From positions 1 through 16,530 of the forward strand of contig DVGY01000052.1 in NCBI GenBank assembly GCA_018712465.1: DNA of 16,530 nucleotides. Direction: 5' to 3'. The notes under the pieces were generated by a model that saw only the letters and a list, made by a program, of their open reading frames with translations, searched no databases and was not told where the DNA came from. How positions within the stretch are numbered: the first letter of the stretch is position 1; each line of letters starts with the position of its first letter. Position numbers and translations under genes: made by a program. Positions 6,894 through 14,870 of this stretch are shown one piece after another. The stretch is from Candidatus Egerieicola pullicola (GTDB lineage: Bacteria; Bacillota; Clostridia; Oscillospirales; Ruminococcaceae).

Positions 6894-8846
6894 ATGAGAC
6901 CGAAATACTGGGGTCTTCGGACCGGTTATCTGATTACCTTTGCAGCGCTGGCCGGGCTGGAAGTCATGGCCTGGTTTTCCTGCAGGCTGTGGTTTTGGAT
7001 TTTGCTGGCGCCCTGCGTGCTGGCTTTTGGATACACCCTGTATAAGCTTATCATGCTCAGCCAAAATCTCCGGCGGTTGGTGCGCTCGGTGGAGGATCAG
7101 CTGAAGCTGGGAGGAACGGACACGGTATTCCGGTTGAGCATCCCCGCTTTGGTGGTGACCCCCGAGAAGGAGATTGTCTGCGTCAACCGGGCGTTTGAAA
7201 CCGCTACTGGCCTGGAGGGACTGTTCGGCAGCCGGCTGAATAAGATCACCACCGAGTCGCTGGAGGGGATTCAAACCCATCCCGGCCGGACCATCCAGAT
7301 TCAGGATCATTTCTTTAAAGCTTATGTGATTCCTTCTTCTGGGGAAAAGGGCAAGCTTTTTGTGCTGCTGTTTGTGGAGATCACCAACCTTCAAAAAACC
7401 TACGAAAAATACCAAAAAACCAAACCGGTTGTAATGAACATCATGCTGGACAGCTACGAGGAGGTTATCAAAAACATTCCTGAAAGCGAAAAGACCAGGG
7501 TGCTCAGCGAGATCAACCGGGACTTGGAAGACTATATCGCCCGAGACAGCGGCTTTTTGCGGAAGCTGGATCGGGACCGCTATCTGGCGGTGGTGGAAAA
7601 CGACCGCTTCCAACAGATGGTGGAGGACAAATTCAGCGTGCTGGACACGGTGCGGAATATGTCCTCTTGGGAGCGGGTGCCTATTACCTTGTCCATCGGT
7701 ATAGGGTGCATGAGTGATTCCATCTCCCAAAATGAAAAGGACGCTTCTACCTCCCTGGAAATGGCTTTGGGACGGGGCGGCGACCAGGTGGCCATCAAGA
7801 CTGCCAACGGTTACGATTTCTTCGGCGGAGTCAGCAAGGGCGTGGAAAAGCGCACCAAGGTGAAGAGCCGGATTTTGGCCAACGCCATGAGCGAGCTCAT
7901 CGAAGCCAGCGACAATGTGCTGATTATGGGCCATAGTTATGCCGACTTAGACGCCATCGGCGCTGCCGTGGGCATGGCGCGGGCCTGTACCTGTATGGGC
8001 AAGGACGTACGGATTGTGGTGAACCGGCAAAAGTGCCTGGCCACCCAGCTCATTGATCACTTGGCCCAAAACGGGGAAGATGGCTTTTTTGCCACCGAAG
8101 AAGAGGTACTCCCCGCCATTCGCCGGGATACCTTACTGTTCATTGTGGACACTCATTCCGCCAACTTTGTGGAGAGCCGTCGGGTGTACGAGGCTTGTAA
8201 GCGGGTGGTGATTATCGACCATCATCGGAAGGTAGTGGATTACATCGAAAACACTTTGATCTCCTTCCATGAGCCCTACGCCTCCTCTACCAGCGAAATG
8301 GTTACCGAGTTGGTGCAGTATTTCCCCCACTGCAAGCTCACCACCTGCGATGCGGAAGCGCTGATGAGCGGCATTATGTTGGACACCAAAAACTTTATCA
8401 TGAAAACCGGAGTGCGCACCTTTGAAGCGGCAGCTTACCTGCGCCGGATGGGTGCGGATACCGTGGCGGTGAAGAAGCTGTTTGCCGGGTCCATGGAAAC
8501 CTACCAGCGCCGCAGCAGTTTGGTCACCGCAGCGGAAATCTATCGCCGGTGTGCCATTGCCGTCACCGAGATCCCCATGCCGGACATCCGGGTGGTGGCT
8601 CCCCAGGCGGCGGACGAACTGTTGAGCATCAACAACGTAGATGCCTCCTTTGTCCTGTATCGGGAAGGGGATGTGGTTCACGTTTCTGCTCGAAGCATGG
8701 GCGGGATGAACGTTCAGCTGATTATGGAAAAATTAGGGGGCGGCGGTCATCTTAGTATGGCGGGCGCGCAGATTAAGGCCAAGGATTGCAGCAAAGTAAA
8801 GAAGCAGCTTCTGGAAGCCATTGACGAATATTACGATACCATGTAA
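6894..8846 (+). CDS. gdpP: GdpP-type cyclic-di-AMP phosphodiesterase (DHH family)
   Basis: Predicted 650-residue membrane-anchored phosphodiesterase that hydrolyses c-di-AMP, a signal controlling potassium and osmotic balance and cell-wall stress in Firmicutes. Two membrane helices lie within about residues 9-51, followed by a PAS-like sensor (about 70-160), a degenerate GGDEF domain (about 170-300, ending in the GRGGDQVAIK segment) and a DHH-DHHA1 catalytic half. Catalytic marks are H347 with D351 and D353 (GHSYADLDAIGA), D442-H443-H444, and the DHHA1 glycine motif G615-H619. Length and domain order match B. subtilis GdpP (YybT). Start ATG 6894 follows AGGAGG with 11 nt spacing. The 70-nt gap from rnj holds only a weak CCTGCC/GGCAGG inverted repeat. 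The position directly ahead of rplI and dnaB is the conserved Firmicutes order. Confidence 0.95.
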   Translation: MRPKYWGLRTGYLITFAALAGLEVMAWFSCRLWFWILLAPCVLAFGYTLYKLIMLSQNLRRLVRSVEDQLKLGGTDTVFRLSIPALVVTPEKEIVCVNRAFETATGLEGLFGSRLNKITTESLEGIQTHPGRTIQIQDHFFKAYVIPSSGEKGKLFVLLFVEITNLQKTYEKYQKTKPVVMNIMLDSYEEVIKNIPESEKTRVLSEINRDLEDYIARDSGFLRKLDRDRYLAVVENDRFQQMVEDKFSVLDTVRNMSSWERVPITLSIGIGCMSDSISQNEKDASTSLEMALGRGGDQVAIKTANGYDFFGGVSKGVEKRTKVKSRILANAMSELIEASDNVLIMGHSYADLDAIGAAVGMARACTCMGKDVRIVVNRQKCLATQLIDHLAQNGEDGFFATEEEVLPAIRRDTLLFIVDTHSANFVESRRVYEACKRVVIIDHHRKVVDYIENTLISFHEPYASSTSEMVTELVQYFPHCKLTTCDAEALMSGIMLDTKNFIMKTGVRTFEAAAYLRRMGADTVAVKKLFAGSMETYQRRSSLVTAAEIYRRCAIAVTEIPMPDIRVVAPQAADELLSINNVDASFVLYREGDVVHVSARSMGGMNVQLIMEKLGGGGHLSMAGAQIKAKDCSKVKKQLLEAIDEYYDTM

Positions 8847-8868
8847 TTTGAATCAGGAGGAAGATACC

Positions 8869-9312
8869 ATGCAGGTTATTTTACTGGCAGATGTGAAAGG
8901 CAGCGGCAAGAAAGGAGATCTGGTGAAGGTCTCCGACGGCTACGCCAATAACTTTTTGCTGAAGAAGGGTTTGGCAGTGGTAGCAGACAAAGCTGCCATC
9001 AATGAAAAGGAAACCAAAGACGCCGCAGCGGCGCATCACGCACAGGTGGCGCTGGATGAAGCCAAAAAAACCGCTGCCTTTTTGCAGGGCAAGACGGTAA
9101 CGGTTCATGCCAAAGCAGGGGAAAACGGCAAGCTGTTCGGCAAGGTTACCAGCAAGGAAATTGCTGACGCCGTTTCCCGGCAGTACAGTGTACCGGTGAG
9201 CAAGAAGAAGGTGGAGCTCTCCGCCGACATCAAGGCCCAGGGAGAATTTACCTTTGAAGTGAAGCTCCATGCCGGGGTCACCGCATCCATGAAAGTGATC
9301 GTCACCGCATAA
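8869..9312 (+). CDS. rplI: 50S ribosomal protein L9
   Basis: Predicted 147-residue protein L9 of the large ribosomal subunit, which binds 23S rRNA near the L1 stalk and helps limit frameshifting. The N-terminal domain signature is clear: MQVILLADVKGSGKKGD, then VSDGYANNFLLKKGLA. This is followed by a long charged connecting helix and the C-terminal domain (GKLFGKVTSKEIA). Length is normal for the family. ATG 8869 is chosen because AGGAGG lies just upstream (8856-8861) and the protein then begins exactly as L9 does; earlier in-frame codons overlap gdpP and would add unrelated residues. It lies 22 nt after gdpP. Confidence 0.97.
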   Translation: MQVILLADVKGSGKKGDLVKVSDGYANNFLLKKGLAVVADKAAINEKETKDAAAAHHAQVALDEAKKTAAFLQGKTVTVHAKAGENGKLFGKVTSKEIADAVSRQYSVPVSKKKVELSADIKAQGEFTFEVKLHAGVTASMKVIVTA

Positions 9313-9346
9313 GTTTCGCTTTTCCATGCAAGAATAGGAGAATACC

Positions 9347-10699
9347 ATGCCGGATTACCCACAGGAAGCCCAGCCCCAGAATCTGCCCTTTCAGGTAGAG
9401 GCGGAGCAGGCTTTTTTGGGCTGTCTGCTGCTGGATCCCTCCACCATCAACGTGGCCCTGGAGGAGATCAGCGGGCCGGATATGCTTTATCTGCCCCAGC
9501 ACCAGCGGCTGTACAGCATCTTTTTGAATATGTTCGATCTGGCCCAGACGGTGGATTTTGTCACCGTGCTTCAGGAGGTGGAGGCTTCCGGTATCTTCCG
9601 AGAGGAAGGGGAAGCCAAGTCCTACTTGGTGCAGTTGATGGACGCTGTTCCCAGTACCGCCAACATGCGGGACTATTGCCGGATCATTCGGGATTACTAC
9701 TACCGCCGCCGGTTAATTTTGGCCGCCGGGGTGATTTCTCATGCCGCCCAGCAAGGAGATTCCAGTTCGGAGCGGCTGTTGGAACTGGCGGAACAGTCCA
9801 TTTACGACATCCGTCAGGGAAGAAGCAATTCCGCTATGGTTCCCATCGAAACAGCGGTGTTGGAAACCTTCGACCGGCTCCAGCATCTTACCGGAGAGGA
9901 TCGGGAAGAATATGCGGGACTGCCCACCGGATTTGTGGAGCTGGACGCCAAGATGACCGGCTTGAACCGATCGGACTTGATCTTGTTGGCAGCTCGTCCC
10001 GGTATGGGCAAGAGTGCCTTTGCACTAAATGTGGCCAGCTATGTGGCTGCTCATTCGAAACGGGACGTGGCCATTTTCAGCTTGGAAATGAGCCGGGAAC
10101 AGCTTACCAGCCGTATGCTGTCCAGCGAAAGCCAGGTGCCTGGGGAAGTGCTGAAGACGGGACGGTTGGAACAGAACCAGTGGGTGCAGCTTTCTGCTGC
10201 TGCCGACCGGTTGAGCCAGACTCACATCTACATTGACGACACCGCCGGGATCACCGTCAGCGAAATCAAGGCCAAGTGCCGGAAACTGCGGAATCTGGGA
10301 TTGATCGTCATCGACTATTTGCAGCTGATTGAAAGCGGTTCCCGCACCGAGAATCGGGTGCAGGAAGTGAGTAAGATTACCCGAACCTTAAAGGTGATGG
10401 CAAAGGAACTGGATGTACCGGTGATGGTGCTCAGCCAGTTGAACCGGGCAGCGGAAAGCCGTACCGATCACCGGCCTATGCTCAGCGATTTGCGGGAATC
10501 CGGCTCCATCGAACAGGACGCAGACATCGTGCTGCTGCTTACTCGGGAAGGATACTACAATCCGGAAACGGAACATCCCAACGAAGCTCTCTGCATTTTG
10601 GCGAAAAACCGCCATGGCAGTACCGGGGACATTAAGCTGGGGTGGAACGGCACTTTAACTCGTTTTACCAACCTGGAGCAGCGGCGGGAAGATTATTAA
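9347..10699 (+). CDS. dnaB: Replicative DNA helicase DnaB (B. subtilis DnaC type)
   Basis: Predicted 450-residue hexameric 5'-to-3' replicative helicase that unwinds DNA at the fork and works with primase. The N-terminal domain begins with NLPFQVEAEQAFLGCLL, and the RecA-like C-terminal domain carries the Walker A motif ARPGMGKS at residues 216-223 (K222), Walker B/DnaB motif with D323 in IDYLQLI, and the late motif DLRESGSIEQDADIV. No intein interrupts the Walker A or H4 region. Start ATG 9347 follows a TAGGAG site by a short spacer. It follows rplI by 34 nt, as in many Firmicutes, and is closed by the terminator at 10735-10759. Confidence 0.97.
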   Translation: MPDYPQEAQPQNLPFQVEAEQAFLGCLLLDPSTINVALEEISGPDMLYLPQHQRLYSIFLNMFDLAQTVDFVTVLQEVEASGIFREEGEAKSYLVQLMDAVPSTANMRDYCRIIRDYYYRRRLILAAGVISHAAQQGDSSSERLLELAEQSIYDIRQGRSNSAMVPIETAVLETFDRLQHLTGEDREEYAGLPTGFVELDAKMTGLNRSDLILLAARPGMGKSAFALNVASYVAAHSKRDVAIFSLEMSREQLTSRMLSSESQVPGEVLKTGRLEQNQWVQLSAAADRLSQTHIYIDDTAGITVSEIKAKCRKLRNLGLIVIDYLQLIESGSRTENRVQEVSKITRTLKVMAKELDVPVMVLSQLNRAAESRTDHRPMLSDLRESGSIEQDADIVLLLTREGYYNPETEHPNEALCILAKNRHGSTGDIKLGWNGTLTRFTNLEQRREDY

Positions 10700-10734
10700 G
10701 TCTTATTCATTGGCATCAAACAAAGCCAAAATGG

Positions 10735-10759
10735 ACGGCGCCTTAGTGCGCCGTTTTTT
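10735..10759 (+). terminator. Intrinsic terminator between dnaB and tilS
   Basis: The perfect arms ACGGCGC (10735-10741) and GCGCCGT (10748-10754) enclose a 6-nt loop and run into six T residues (10754-10759). The T-run ends one base before the tilS Shine-Dalgarno AAAGGA (10761-10766), so the terminator occupies what would be the tilS leader. Confidence 0.85.
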
Positions 10760-10773
10760 GAAAGGATTTTTTT

Positions 10774-12114
10774 ATGGACTGCTTTGCCCGATTCCTCTCC
10801 CTTCTCCATCCGGGGGACACCGTAGTGGTGGCTCTTTCCGGCGGGGCGGATTCGGTATGCCTTTTGCATCGGCTTTGGAGTGTGCCGGAACGTTCCTTTT
10901 CTTTGTTGGCGGCTCACCTGAACCACGGCCTGCGGGGAGAGGAAAGCGATGGGGATCAGGAATTTGTCCGCCGCCTTTGCGAAACATGGGGGATCCCCCT
11001 GGTAGTGAAGGAACTGGCGCCGGGACAACTGGCTGCTCAAAAGGGGTTGTCCCTGGAAGAAGCAGGGCGGCAGGCTCGGTATTGCTGGTTTGAGCAGCTT
11101 TTGGAAGAGGATCCCAAACGGGTTTTGGTCACCGCCCACACCGCTTCGGACCAGGCGGAAACCCTGTTGTTTTTTATGAGCCGGGGTAGCTCTTTGAAAG
11201 GGCTGGGGGGCATCCCTTTCCGGCGGGGAAGGATCTACCGTCCGCTGCTGGACATGACCGGGACGGAAGTGCGGCAATACTGCGCCCGGCAGAGCTTAAC
11301 CTATCGTGAGGATTCCTCTAACCGATCCTTGGAGTATACCCGCAATCAACTTCGTCACCAGGTGATGCCGGTGCTGCGAAACATCAATCCCCAGGCGGAT
11401 TTGGCTCTGGCCCGGCTGGCGCAGGACTGCCGGGAGGATCAAGATTGCCTCACCGGCTTAGCCCGGCAAGCTTTGGATGCCGCCTGGCAGGGAGAGGGTT
11501 ACGCCACCTCACGGTTGGCCGCCCTTCACCCGGCGTTGCAGCGGCGGGCAGCAGTACTTTTGTTGGAAGAGCAGCAGCTCACCGTCTCCCATCGAGAGGT
11601 GGAACATCTGGTGAAACTCTTTTCCCAGGCCGGGTCGTTTGCCCGGGGGGGAAAGGGGTACTGTTCCAGCCAGGGAGCATTGGCGGCTCTGCCGTCGAAA
11701 GCCGGAGAATGGCCGGGATTTCCCTTGCAGCCGGGGCAATTTCAAGGCCCTGGAGGGAATTGGTTTGAAATTCAAAAAATTGACATAGATTCCCCGCAAA
11801 AACTTTATACTTTTTCATGGTTTCGTCTTGCACTTTTTTTGGATTGTGGTAAAATATCCAAGGATGCAATATTTCGCACCCGCCGTCCCGGGGATGTATT
11901 GTCCCTGCCCAGGCGAAACGGGACCAAAACCTTGAAAAAATGGTTTGAACAAAAGAAGGTGCCGGCGTGGCAGCGCCAGTACCGGTGGGTTTTGGCAGAC
12001 GGTTTGGGTGTGGCAGCTGTGGAAGGAATCGGGGTAGACCGAAGGGCCGTTCCCGACGCCGCTACCCGGCAGGTTTGGGCCATTCGCCCATGGCATCCAG
12101 GAGAAGGAGAGTGA
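10774..12114 (+). CDS. tilS: tRNA(Ile)-lysidine synthase
   Basis: Predicted 446-residue ATP-dependent enzyme that joins lysine to C34 of the CAU-anticodon tRNA(Ile), changing its codon recognition from AUG to AUA and its charging from Met to Ile; it is essential in most bacteria. The PP-loop SGGADS is at residues 22-27. Family segments follow (HLNHGLRGEES, TAHTASDQAET, YTRNQLRHQVMP), and the C-terminal TilS domain has FRTRRPGD and LKKWFEQKKVPAWQR. Length is normal for the family. Start ATG 10774 follows AAAGGA by 7 nt. The DNA around 11760-11880, coding for the join to the C-terminal domain, is clearly more A/T-rich than its surroundings and contains promoter-like elements. It is followed after 4 nt by hpt; tilS-hpt-ftsH is a conserved Firmicutes order. 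Confidence 0.95.
   Translation: MDCFARFLSLLHPGDTVVVALSGGADSVCLLHRLWSVPERSFSLLAAHLNHGLRGEESDGDQEFVRRLCETWGIPLVVKELAPGQLAAQKGLSLEEAGRQARYCWFEQLLEEDPKRVLVTAHTASDQAETLLFFMSRGSSLKGLGGIPFRRGRIYRPLLDMTGTEVRQYCARQSLTYREDSSNRSLEYTRNQLRHQVMPVLRNINPQADLALARLAQDCREDQDCLTGLARQALDAAWQGEGYATSRLAALHPALQRRAAVLLLEEQQLTVSHREVEHLVKLFSQAGSFARGGKGYCSSQGALAALPSKAGEWPGFPLQPGQFQGPGGNWFEIQKIDIDSPQKLYTFSWFRLALFLDCGKISKDAIFRTRRPGDVLSLPRRNGTKTLKKWFEQKKVPAWQRQYRWVLADGLGVAAVEGIGVDRRAVPDAATRQVWAIRPWHPGEGE
11780..11809 (+). promoter_or_regulatory. Candidate internal promoter P1 inside tilS
   Basis: A perfect TTGACA (11780-11785), an 18-bp spacer and TTTATA (11804-11809) lie in an A/T-rich patch of otherwise G/C-rich coding DNA. 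A better -10, TATACT (11806-11811), is present but at 20-bp spacing. It would drive hpt and ftsH independently of tilS. The same bases also encode TilS. Confidence 0.4.
11828..11855 (+). promoter_or_regulatory. Candidate internal promoter P2 inside tilS
   Basis: TTGCAC (11828-11833), a 16-bp spacer and TAAAAT (11850-11855), preceded by TG plus one base, form an extended -10. Expected start is near 11862, about 257 nt before hpt. Together with P1 it suggests separate expression of hpt-ftsH. Confidence 0.45.
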
Positions 12115-12118
12115 ATCA

Positions 12119-12712
12119 ATGCATCCGGATGTGGAATCGTTGCTGCTGTCCCATCAGCAGATTGTAGACCGTACCGCCCAGTTGGGGGAGGCCATCACCC
12201 GGGATTATCAGGGTCGGGAACTTACCGCCATTTGCGTGCTCAAAGGGGCGGCAGTGTTCTTTTCCCAACTGATCCAGCAGATTAAACTGCCGGTGACGTT
12301 GGATTTTATTCAGGTTTCCAGCTACGGCAAAAGCACCGTTTCCGACGGCAAGCTGGCCTGGCTCAAACAGCCGGAATTTCCGGTGGCGGGAAAGCACATC
12401 CTGTTGGTAGAAGATATTTTGGATACCGGGTTTACCCTGTGGAACGTCCGGCAAAAGCTGCTCAGCCAAGGGGCGGAAAGCGTAAAGATCTGTACTCTGC
12501 TGGACAAACCCGCCCGGCGGAAAGTCCCCCAAATCCAAGCGGATTATGTGGGGTATACCGTGCCGGATGCCTTTTTGGTGGGGTACGGCTTGGATTATGC
12601 TGAAAAGTACCGCAATCTGCCCTACATCGGGGTATTAAAGTCCTCCTGCATTGCACCGGAGGGAGATCATGCGGCGGCGGCCGCAGCAAACAAAACGAAA
12701 GAGGGAGTGTAA
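12119..12712 (+). CDS. hpt: Hypoxanthine phosphoribosyltransferase
   Basis: Predicted 197-residue purine-salvage enzyme that converts hypoxanthine or guanine plus PRPP to IMP or GMP in the cytoplasm. The PRPP-binding loop VEDILDTG is at residues 97-104; other family marks are LKGAAVFF, DFIQVSSYG, VGYGLDYAEKYRNLPYIGVLK. ATG 12119 lies just after the tilS stop, and the AGGAGA/AAGGAG purine run before it is the ribosome binding site. Enzymes of this family usually stop a few residues after the YRNLPYI-VLK segment. This one continues for a further 23 residues (S175-V197), including a run of five alanines, in DNA that also carries the ftsH start signals. That tail may result from a lost stop codon or small frameshift. 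Confidence 0.93.
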   Translation: MHPDVESLLLSHQQIVDRTAQLGEAITRDYQGRELTAICVLKGAAVFFSQLIQQIKLPVTLDFIQVSSYGKSTVSDGKLAWLKQPEFPVAGKHILLVEDILDTGFTLWNVRQKLLSQGAESVKICTLLDKPARRKVPQIQADYVGYTVPDAFLVGYGLDYAEKYRNLPYIGVLKSSCIAPEGDHAAAAAANKTKEGV

Positions 12713-14777
12713 GCCTTTGAAAAGCAGCAAAAAAAAGACGATTCTGATTTACGTCTTGGTTGCCATAGCCTTTGTGGCGGTGATCTGGATTATGACCAGC
12801 ATGTACCGCTCCTCCACTATGCCCACCTACCGGTATTCTGAAATCGTCTATCTTTTTGAAGATGAAAAAGTGCAGTCCTACACCCTAGACTTAGGCAGCG
12901 GAGAATTTTCCGCCCAGCTGGTGGAAGGAGCGGATGACGGCCAGGGCCACAACCAGATCGAAAGTTACCACGTGCCTTCGGTGAGCGTCTTTTTACAGGA
13001 CATCCAGGATTCGGTGAACGCCTATAACGAAAATCATCAAGACAACCGGATGGAGATCGACTACACCTACAGCTCCTCCAACAGCTGGATCATCAGCTTG
13101 ATCCCCTCGCTGCTGATTTTGGGCTGCATGATCTTCCTGTTCGTCTATATGGCCCGGCAGACCAGCAGCGGCAAGCTCAGTCAATTTGGCCGCAGCAACA
13201 TGAAAAACCCGGTGAACAACGTCAAGACCAGGTTTTCCGATGTGGCGGGTGCCGATGAGGAAAAGGAAGAGCTGGCGGAAATCGTGGAGTTCTTGAAAAA
13301 CCCTCGGAAGTTCAATGAGCTGGGGGCGCGGATTCCCAAAGGCGTGCTGCTGGTGGGCCCTCCCGGGACCGGTAAAACCCTGTTGGCTCGGGCGGTAGCG
13401 GGAGAAGCGGGAGTACCCTTCTTCTCTATCTCCGGTTCTGATTTCGTGGAAATGTTCGTGGGTGTGGGCGCTTCCCGTGTCCGGGAACTGTTTGATCAGG
13501 CCAAGAAGAACGCTCCGGCCATTATCTTCATCGATGAAATCGACGCCGTGGGCCGTCAGCGTGGAGCCGGTTTGGGCGGCGGCCACGACGAACGGGAACA
13601 GACCCTGAACCAGTTGCTGGTGGAGATGGACGGCTTTGGCGTGAACCAGGGCATTATCATCATTGCCGCCACCAACCGCCGGGATATTCTGGATCCCGCT
13701 CTGCTCCGTCCCGGACGGTTTGACCGTCAGGTGGTGGTTGGCTACCCCGACGTCAAGGGCCGGGAAGAAATTTTGAAGGTCCACGCCAAGAACAAGCCCC
13801 TGGGCTTTGATGTGGATCTGAAGGTGATTGCTCGCTCCACGGCTGGATTTACCGGCGCCGATCTGGAAAACCTCCTCAACGAAGCAGCCCTGTTGGCTGC
13901 CCGCCGGGGACGGAAAGCCATCACCGGCGTGGACATCGAAGAAGCCACCATCAAGGTAGTGGCGGGACCGGAAAAGAAGTCCCGGAAGATGAGCATCGGG
14001 GACAAGAAGATCACCGCTTACCACGAAGCCGGCCACGCCATTACCAGCTATTATCTGGAAACCGCCGACCCGGTTCACGAGATCTCCATCATTCCTCGGG
14101 GTATGGCGGCTGGTTATACCATGAACCTGCCGGAGGATGACCGCAGCCACGTTTCCCGGAAGAAGATGACTGAAAGCTTAGTGATGCTGCTAGGCGGACG
14201 GGCCGCCGAAGCGCTGACTTTGGATGACATCTGCACCGGCGCTTCCAATGACATTGAGCGCGCCACCGAAACGGCCCGCCAGATGGTGACCAAGTATGGC
14301 TTCTCTCCGGAGCTGGGCACTGTGGCTTACGGCAAGGACAACGGTGAAGTGTTCTTGGGCCGGGATCTGGGCCACGAACGCAACTACAGCGAAGAGGTGG
14401 CCAACGAGATTGACCGGGCCATCCGCAAGCTCATTGACAATGCGTACGCTCAGGCTACCGAGATCCTTACCCAGCACCGGTATCAGCTGGAGCTGGTGGC
14501 GAAATACCTGATGATCCACGAAAAGGTGGACAGCGTACAGTTCAAGGATCTGATGAACGGCGGCGTGGATATGGCTCCTCTGGATGCCGAACTGGCTCAG
14601 ATGGAGCAGGATGAAGCTGCCAAGAAGGAAAAGGTTCGCCAGGAAATGGCGCAGGTAGAGCAGGAACGGGCCAAGATCCATGAAGCGGAACGGAAAGAAC
14701 GGGAAGCTTCCCGCCCTCAGCCCTCTCAGCCGGAACCTCCTGCAGTGGATCCGAAAGAAGAGGATCAGGGAGAATAA
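12669..14777 (+). CDS. ftsH: ATP-dependent membrane zinc metalloprotease FtsH
   Basis: Predicted 702-residue AAA+ protease anchored in the membrane, which degrades misfolded membrane proteins and regulators as a hexamer. Two membrane helices (about residues 25-43 and 140-162) flank an outside domain. Walker A GPPGTGKT is at 230-237, Walker B IIFIDE at 285-290, and the zinc site H452-E453-x-x-H456 with a likely third ligand D528 in GASNDI. The last ~75 residues are a charged, probably coiled and disordered tail. Start is uncertain. ATG 12669 has GGAGG at 12658-12662 (6 nt spacing) but overlaps hpt by 44 nt; TTG 12717 has GGAG at 12704-12707 (9 nt spacing) just after the hpt stop and gives 686 residues. 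I prefer the ATG because of its better signals. A terminator follows 28 nt after the stop. Confidence 0.93.
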   Translation: MRRRPQQTKRKRECKPLKSSKKKTILIYVLVAIAFVAVIWIMTSMYRSSTMPTYRYSEIVYLFEDEKVQSYTLDLGSGEFSAQLVEGADDGQGHNQIESYHVPSVSVFLQDIQDSVNAYNENHQDNRMEIDYTYSSSNSWIISLIPSLLILGCMIFLFVYMARQTSSGKLSQFGRSNMKNPVNNVKTRFSDVAGADEEKEELAEIVEFLKNPRKFNELGARIPKGVLLVGPPGTGKTLLARAVAGEAGVPFFSISGSDFVEMFVGVGASRVRELFDQAKKNAPAIIFIDEIDAVGRQRGAGLGGGHDEREQTLNQLLVEMDGFGVNQGIIIIAATNRRDILDPALLRPGRFDRQVVVGYPDVKGREEILKVHAKNKPLGFDVDLKVIARSTAGFTGADLENLLNEAALLAARRGRKAITGVDIEEATIKVVAGPEKKSRKMSIGDKKITAYHEAGHAITSYYLETADPVHEISIIPRGMAAGYTMNLPEDDRSHVSRKKMTESLVMLLGGRAAEALTLDDICTGASNDIERATETARQMVTKYGFSPELGTVAYGKDNGEVFLGRDLGHERNYSEEVANEIDRAIRKLIDNAYAQATEILTQHRYQLELVAKYLMIHEKVDSVQFKDLMNGGVDMAPLDAELAQMEQDEAAKKEKVRQEMAQVEQERAKIHEAERKEREASRPQPSQPEPPAVDPKEEDQGE

Positions 14778-14805
14778 TCTCTTTGGCCAATTAGAAATGC
14801 AATAC

Positions 14806-14837
14806 AAAACGGACGCCGAAAATGACGTCCGTTTTTT
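14806..14837 (+). terminator. Intrinsic terminator after ftsH, possibly bidirectional
   Basis: Perfect arms ACGGACG (14809-14815) and CGTCCGT (14826-14832), extended by A/T pairs, run into six T residues (14832-14837). The four A residues before the left arm (14806-14809) give a T-run on the minus strand, so it could also end the convergent Lrp-family transcript, whose stop codon is at 14871. Confidence 0.85.
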
Positions 14838-14870
14838 GCTGCTGTTTTTGAAGTTTTGGAGGAAGTTCCC

